Assembly (NCBI GenBank): GCA_914767715.1
Contig: OU612071.1
Location: 1,860,001-1,924,000 of the forward strand
Length of the DNA: 64,000 nt
DNA from: Membranipora membranacea
Lineage: Eukaryota; Bryozoa; Gymnolaemata; Cheilostomatida; Membraniporidae
Direction: 5' to 3'
The notes under the pieces were generated by a model that searched no databases, was not told the DNA's origin, and was given only the letters and a program-made list of their open reading frames with translations. The position numbers and the translations under genes were made by a program. Shown here piece by piece: positions 57,813-64,000 of the stretch. The stretch's first letter is position 1, and each line of letters starts with the position of its first letter.

Positions 57813-60037
57813 CCATAGATTTAAAAAACAGTATAGATAGGTCATTGCGCTTCAATAACTTTGCATTATGTCCCCACCCGTATCGTCATTGTGCCACCCG
57901 CAGTGTAGCGTTATGCATAGCGTAACTGCTAGTGGGTTTATAGTCAGCACTTTTTGCCCACCAACCATATTGGCCTGGATGGCTGAGCTGTTAGCGCTGT
58001 TGTCTTTTGTTCAAGGAGTTGCAAGTTCAAACCATACTGCAATAGTTTTAGTTACTTGATACAGCAGGAATACAAGTAGTGCAGTTGATGATAGGTGAAT
58101 CAGTGGCCAGTTTTATTAAAAGCTGATCTTCAAGCGCACCTGTTGAATAGATTTTTGTTTACAAACATACTTGTATCTTATATTTTAGTCACCTGATGAA
58201 TCAATTTTCTGTAGAATTATATGCTTAACACTTGAATAATTTACTTGTCATAACAAGCAGTAGCATACATATATATGACAATGAATTCAAAAGTGCTGCC
58301 CCAGGATTTTCAGTTGAAAGAAGCTATTTCATTGTTGGGCTCTCGGTGTACACGCAGACATGTAACAAATGGTTTCGATGCATTTATTGGCATGAGAGCA
58401 ACCCATCTCTCCTCCCCTGGAAAAGAATAGCAGTGTATATGTGCAGTGCAGTGCAGATGTATAACACCAAATTAATGATGAGTTGTTCTCTCATATGTCA
58501 TGATAATACCTCATATTTGGTATATAATCCTCATCTGATCCCAAGAGAACATAACAGGGAGTACCCAAAAGATAATGCATCAGGCTTGGATAAATTAAGA
58601 CATCAAACTATTTCAAAGGAAAACTAACTTTGTTTATTTCAGTGCAACATGGTACAGGAAATATATATTTTAGCAAACTCTTCTGCTTTTAAGGGCGATG
58701 AACTTTTTCTTAGCCCTCTGAAAATTAAATAATGCTCTCTCAGGGCCTTAAATGTTTATTAGCATGGAATTGTCCAGATAAGTTTCAGCCAGACAGTTTC
58801 TTAGTGCTACTCTCCCACAGGTTGTATATGTTGCGATATCGGCTATCATTATATATGTGGTACAGCCTGTTCGTTCCATCTCTCGGGCCCATGTTAACAA
58901 GTCTGCTCACTGTGCTAATGATCACCTCCAACTCTGATTGAAGCACTGTCCTCTCTATATTAAATAACCTGAAGAGAAATATAAGTTTAGAACATTTTGT
59001 TCACCAAAAACACCTAACAAGCTAAATGTGGCGATTCTTACAATAAAGTAGGACCTTGATGTTTGAGCAGCAACACACATCTTAGATATCCAGGGCATTA
59101 TTGTTGGATTAACATTTGGCTTTAAGACATAAATCATATCTCAAATGCAGCGAAAATTTATACCAACCTTATCCTCATACCCACTGGGCCACTACCACTG
59201 CAAATTGTGGCTGTCCCTTCAACGCCAATGTATTTTTTCTGGGAATCTGTGGCACATATTACCAGCAACCTCATCTAGGTAGGGCAGATGAACCTGAAAT
59301 AATCATATGATGCACCTTGTCATATGACTACAGCAATGGCTATTCTCTTGTTAATTTGAAGAACCTGACCTGACTAGTTCTCTCCTTTGCTCTAGCATGA
59401 TGATCTACCACACTCAATGAGTGTGTACAGACCAATAGTAGGACAGTTATTGTTCTTAACTTTATGAATCTCTAATAGCAGAACATGATACTTGTTGGTC
59501 TGTTGAGAACTTAATTCATAACATCAATCAGCCAAGAACATATTTATATCTACAATTTAGGTTGTTATCAATAAGCTAGTATTGAATAAGTAGAACTTCA
59601 GCAGTTACAACTTACCAGTGAAGACTTCTTTCATCATTGGGACCCTGTTTACACTTGACACAAAGTAGAGGCAGCTCTAGTTTTGTATGAATGAAAAGAA
59701 TGTATGTAGAAAGTAGTTACTGGAGGAAAGTACATGTAGTAGTGCAACAATTAATAAGACATGTCCATCACTTTACTCAACTTTACCTTTAATGATGTTA
59801 ACCTTATCAGAAAGTGTCCAATGAGAGAAGGCTATACTGAGTAAAACGACTTCTGAGCCAATTACAATGTTGTAAGAACATGATTGGCTGGAAGGTCGTT
59901 TTACTAACAGTCATGTGACACCCAGCCTTATGGTCTAGATTGCTAAAATTCCCAGATCTGAGGCTAAAGTAGGTATCATATTATTGGATAGACAGGAGCA
60001 CACAATGACCTATCTATACTGTTTTTTAAATCTATGG
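57813..60037. mobile_element. Unclassified 2.2 kb terminal-inverted-repeat element
   Basis: The two ends are exact inverted repeats over 35 bp: CCATAGATTTAAAAAACAG... at 57813-57847 and its reverse complement at 60003-60037. The 6-mer TTAATA flanks both sides (57807-57812 and 60038-60043). Together these show a DNA transposon insertion. The interior has only short frames with no transposase motif, so it is non-autonomous. Six-base duplications are unusual; TTAA-targeting families would need TTAA directly at the ends, which is not the case. Confidence 0.82.
57975..58045 (+). repeat. tRNA-like (SINE) promoter relic
   Basis: TGGCTGAGCTGTTAGCGC (57980, A-box-like) and GTTCAAACC (58025, B box) are spaced as in a tRNA. 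Arms do not pair. It lies inside the 2.2 kb TIR element. Confidence 0.4.
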
Positions 60038-60043
60038 TTAATA

Positions 60044-61340
60044 CTGATTTAATTTCAGATACAATTCATAATGGAATTGATTACTCTATTGTTTAATCAG
60101 GTATATTTTCCACTCCTCAATGCATTATAATATTAGGTTAAGAAATTTGAAGCAAATGACGTCAATTTTTACTTGAACTCTGATAGTGGCCATACACAAC
60201 AATTTTATCCTATGTGAGATCTTGCTTTGATATATGGCATAAAATAAGGTGGCATCAGCGATTTGGAATAATTTGTCGTGTAATGGCAATCTATATATAT
60301 ACTTTTATTGTCAATATACAATAATCTTTAATGGGTTTCCTCGATGTTACTTGTACATAATTATGGCAGTTAATGCGGGAGGTTATTTTTTCAAACACAT
60401 TTGGATTTGTCGAGATACAGCCTTATAAATCTTGATCAAGCTACAATGGGATTTCAATAAATCGCTCTATCAGTTTTCTGAACCCTCTTGGTATCAGTGT
60501 TCATTGATGTGTTACTTTAGCTTAGTAAAGTCCCAATAACTGCTCTTAGTAGAGACTATACAGTAGCACATGACCTGATCGACTTTAATACTGTGCTTAT
60601 AAGTAGCCATAACTAATGCTATTTGTTAGTGATATTTCATTGTGGTGCATCGGTTTTCAATACAGTGAAACACCAATTGTATACCGCTAAATACCTAGCA
60701 GTTTTATTTGAAGATAACATGTACATAGATGATTATATGTAGATATGTATTTGCAAACGCCATCGCAAATTAAGATCAGAATTATCTCCATTAGTATGAG
60801 CCGAAAAGAAAAATCATAATCCCTAATGTCTTAGTCAGACGGGGGGGGGGGGGGGGGGGGGGCTAGTTATGCAAGGAAAGTTCTTACTGATATGATATTA
60901 TCATAACTCACCTGTTACTGTATCAGCTTACTGTCAGAAATCTGTTATATTTTGTCTTGCTGTCAATCGGGCTGCAACCGAGTGGGCGTCAGAAACTCTG
61001 CAAAACCAACAATACACGTTTCAACACATAGATAATGAAAGCTCCAATCAAGATTATGGCACACTGCAAATTTCACAGGGGTTGGGTCTTTATTGGTATT
61101 GATTCAATTCCAAATACATTATGCTCTAGGATCAAACACACCTGTTTTTTTTACCATATTGTCCAATTATCATTGCGCTCTTTCAAATGTTTGAATTCCA
61201 CTAGTGAGGTCAGATTATATAGCTAACCTGTCGGCTTTCATGGGTTACAATTGTTAAGAGCTTTTTAAAAACTTCCAAATTATTCGGTGTCATAACTAAT
61301 TTTAAATTTCAGCAGATGCAGTGATACAATAAGTTAAACC
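60044..61340. other. Non-coding, with a 22-G run and an old repeat copy
   Basis: 60250-60620 is a diverged relative of 62190-62500 (shared 'ggatttcaataaa', 'agactatacagtagc', 'tttaatactg'). A pure G run of 22 is at 60841-60862. No gene. Confidence 0.5.
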
Positions 61341-62830
61341 CTCTTATCGCTCCACCACTGATATCCAATGCATGAATATTGGTACTGATATGAAGAGAAG
61401 GGAGCAGTGTCTAATGTTCACTAAGGGAGACAAATTCCAATACGTTATTTCCTGTATAAATAGCTAACTTTGGAATAGAAAATCGAGGCAAATCCACCCA
61501 CTATAGTTCTGAATACCCTGGAGATAAATCCAAACCTGACAGCTTATTGCATCAAACAAGCCGTAGACAATCATGATTATGTTTTGAGAAGGGCCATACT
61601 CGACCAAAAGGATGGCGCTAATTTAGATCATATCACTCACCTCCGCCAGGTACTTTGTCAGGTGTCTAACAAAAATGATTATGCTTCTGGCTTTCCGTCA
61701 ACATGTGCCGCAACCAATAGGATGCAAAATCTATACAGTAACAATCGCAAAAGTTTTTATAGACAAATCAAAACCTATTTTACCCTATGGTCCAGTCATT
61801 GTTTCACTATCTGCAGAGGGTCGGGTTACGATTTCCCCTTCTAAATGTTTTTGCTGCTTAATAAAATGTTGCTGTAAACCTATGTTAACATTGCTAACAC
61901 TGTCTAAATTATCCTGAGATAAGATCTTTAGTTTCTTGGTCTAATTGTTTGCCTAATTTTTCAATAGGTTTTGTGAACAAAGTTTATAAAAAACAAAGAA
62001 TTTGTTTGCAGTTACTTTTGGTTTAGGATAACTAAGTGATGCCACCTAATCATAAAATTCAGAAGTGTATGTTTGTAAAGTAATACGGGTATGAAATTCA
62101 TCCGAACTAAAAACCCTTCTGATTGCCACGATAAATTAAATAACAAATGGGCTGGCAGGTAAATAAATATAACTATTATCTAGTTTTGGGAATAATTTGT
62201 CTTGACATGATGTCATTATGTGGGGTTGATGCTCCAGCTTATTTTTTTAGACACAGATTTGTATTTGTTGCGCAACATGCATAATATAATAACAATACCG
62301 GCCAATCATAACTATTTTAATTGATCAAGGTACAGTAGGATTTCAATAAAATGCTCTATCATTATTATAAACTGTATGGTATCAGGCCTGATTGTTTGTT
62401 TACTTTAGATTTTTAAAGTACCAATAATTGCGCTAAATGCAGACTATACAGTAGCTCATAACACAGTGCCATTTTAATACTGAGCTGAGTATAGGCCATC
62501 ACTACTTTTCCGCCCTGCATTATTAACAAGGAAGGATGTCAAACCTATACAGCTATAGACCCTGGGTTAACATTTGTATATCAAGGTAACACCACAGAGT
62601 GAGGATATATCTTTACTCTGCAGTAACAACTATAAAAGATAATCCGCCAATCATATCCAACACCATATATCCCAGCCGATACAAGTTTTTGCAAATATTA
62701 AACTCTGATGCAACATGACTTCAGTGGCCGGCATCGCTTATATAATTGAAGCACCGTCGGTTATAGCAAGGACTATATTATATTCTCATATTGAAGACAA
62801 CGACAATTTGTCGGCTCTAAGTCACCTTTC
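61341..62830. repeat. ~1.5 kb dispersed repeat, copy B (uninterrupted)
   Basis: Full partner of 38630-39488 plus 55217-55440. It contains a 61584-61844 open frame that parallels the one in copy A, an extra ~360 bp (61795-62157), and at 62585-62635 the short palindrome CACAGAGTGAGGATATATC...CTCTG, which is the unoccupied Harbinger site. Confidence 0.8.
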
Positions 62831-64000
62831 TCAGCAGATCTAGCACCCAGTGCGAAAATATTATGCTCTTACAACATTGGTGCAACATTCTAGCTCTGCT
62901 CATAGGCGGATTTGAGAGAATTGAAGATTTGGAGAAACTAATATTGTTGCTGCATAAGAGTAGCAGAAATTTAATAGCCAGCATTTATTTCCTCAGAGAG
63001 AGAGTTCGACTTAGCAAAGTTCAGGAATTGTCAGGTCAATTTAACTTTCATTGAGTATTGGGAATATTTATTGAACTACTTAATTGAATTAAAGCACCGT
63101 TGGTTAGAGCAACGACTATGTGGGTCCTTGGTGATAGTCTACATTGTTTGAGATTTATTTTTAAACGTTTATTGACAAGCAACACAATGTTCATCATTAA
63201 AAAAATGTTCTTCCGAGTGTACCAAAGTAAAACAAAAATAAATAAATATGGAAGATAAAGACCATAGAGTTATTATATACTCTAGAGTGGATAATGCAGT
63301 GCTCAAAACGTCCTACTTAATTATTGCGAAATTCATGACGCGACGCAATCTGGTTGTCCATGGCTAGTGCCTGTATCATATAAGTTATCATTGAGAATAT
63401 AGGAATTGAGCATGAAAATTTATGTTTTAGAGTGCTAATAGCCATTTTTTTGGAAAATTTTTCATGTCACATCATGTGGAACACTTGTAGGTATTTTCAC
63501 TTGCAGCCATTGGAAAATTTTTCTATATTATTCCATGAAAATAAGCCAAAACCCCAACCGCAAACACATCATTGTGATGAAAAGAAATTACGGGCTAGCT
63601 TGTTTTTTTCCACGTTTCTCTCAACCATGAGTTGGATTCTGTCTCTTTTCCTCATATGTTATCCATCAAGTGAGTTAATATTATTTGTTCAGTATAGGGT
63701 GTACACAAAGCTTGTGGAAAAGCTGACTGGAGGTTAAAAGTCGGCCGCTAAGTTCCGCCATTTGCAGAAGCAATTTACATACGATTCTGACTAAGATTCG
63801 GCGTTTAGATTCGGCTATGTCATTAAAAGCTCTAAATTTCCTCCCCGGTGGTGTCATCTAGTTTTTGAAACCATTCAACCATACACAGCAGGTTTTGAAA
63901 GCATATAAATGAATGTATTTTGTAACAAAAGTTTTTGATAAGTCGCTTAGTATCACGTAAATCTTTGAATGGAAAACTCACATACATACCTATCCAGACT
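62831..64000. other. Non-coding stretch with a speculative signal-peptide exon
   Basis: At 63628-63670 ATG (context accATGa) opens MSWILSLFLICYPS, a hydrophobic signal-peptide-like run, followed directly by a consensus donor (CATCAA|GTGAGT, 63667-63676). This is how first exons of secreted proteins often look, but no further exon lies in the window. Otherwise nothing is recognised, apart from a short repeat of 'gaattaaagcaccgttggtta' (63086) related to 62741. Confidence 0.25.

Noticed and set aside
58232-58627. 131-residue plus-strand protein
   Set aside because: Lies inside the non-autonomous TIR element, with no known motif and low-complexity chance composition.
59835-59903. gtaaaacgac / gtcgttttac as terminal repeats of a small element
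   Set aside because: Only ten bases and internal to the larger TIR element; likely chance.

Overview
This is a eukaryotic, animal-type genomic window. It is AT-rich and gene-poor, with spliceosomal introns (GT...AG junctions verified for three genes) and a very high density of transposable elements of nearly every class. The only host-type gene I can support is a large minus-strand gene (24622-19126) encoding ankyrin repeats, a DUF294/GlnD-like nucleotidyltransferase domain and TPRs. From memory, families of this kind are expanded in sponges, so I lean towards a demosponge. The sequence alone does not prove the taxon; another marine invertebrate is possible.

Layout. 1-1150: nothing recognised. 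1150-9890: a CR1/Jockey-like LINE interrupted by a ~1.5 kb non-coding repeat and then tandemly duplicated, with both reverse transcriptase copies sharing the same disabling lesions. 9890-19100: non-coding, containing a foldback repeat (11.1-11.6 kb), a hAT-like element with an exact 8-bp target duplication (13645-14596), a probable solo LTR (14629-15061) and a tRNA-derived SINE head (15.5 kb). 19126-24622: the ANK-nucleotidyltransferase-TPR gene, with a 1-nt frameshift in the ankyrin exon. 24780-28095: a decayed RTE-like LINE. 29773-32361: a small non-autonomous LTR element. 32880-33110 and 35640-36240: minus-strand 3' ends of a NeSL/R2-type LINE with a restriction-like endonuclease. 37204-37297: a perfect 39-bp-arm palindrome.

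The centrepiece is a nest of elements from 38.6 to 55.4 kb. A ~1.5 kb dispersed repeat (a second, uninterrupted copy lies at 61340-62830) was entered by a PIF/Harbinger DNA transposon (39489-55216) with 20-bp terminal inverted repeats and two convergent spliced genes: a MADF protein on + and a HARBI1-like DDE transposase on -. The Harbinger was entered by a non-autonomous LTR retrotransposon (39960-49148; 994-bp LTRs; target duplication ACAG) exactly at the first visible splice donor of the MADF gene. The 3' LTR of that element was entered by a 5'-truncated Jockey/CR1-type LINE (45822-48182) whose 2.2 kb reverse transcriptase frame is still open. A tRNA-derived SINE sits in a Harbinger intron.

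55.4-64 kb: non-coding repeats, including a 556-bp tandem duplication, an unclassified 2.2 kb terminal-inverted-repeat element with target duplication TTAATA (57813-60037), a 22-G run and the second copy of the ~1.5 kb repeat. All family names rest on motifs read by eye; no database search was possible.
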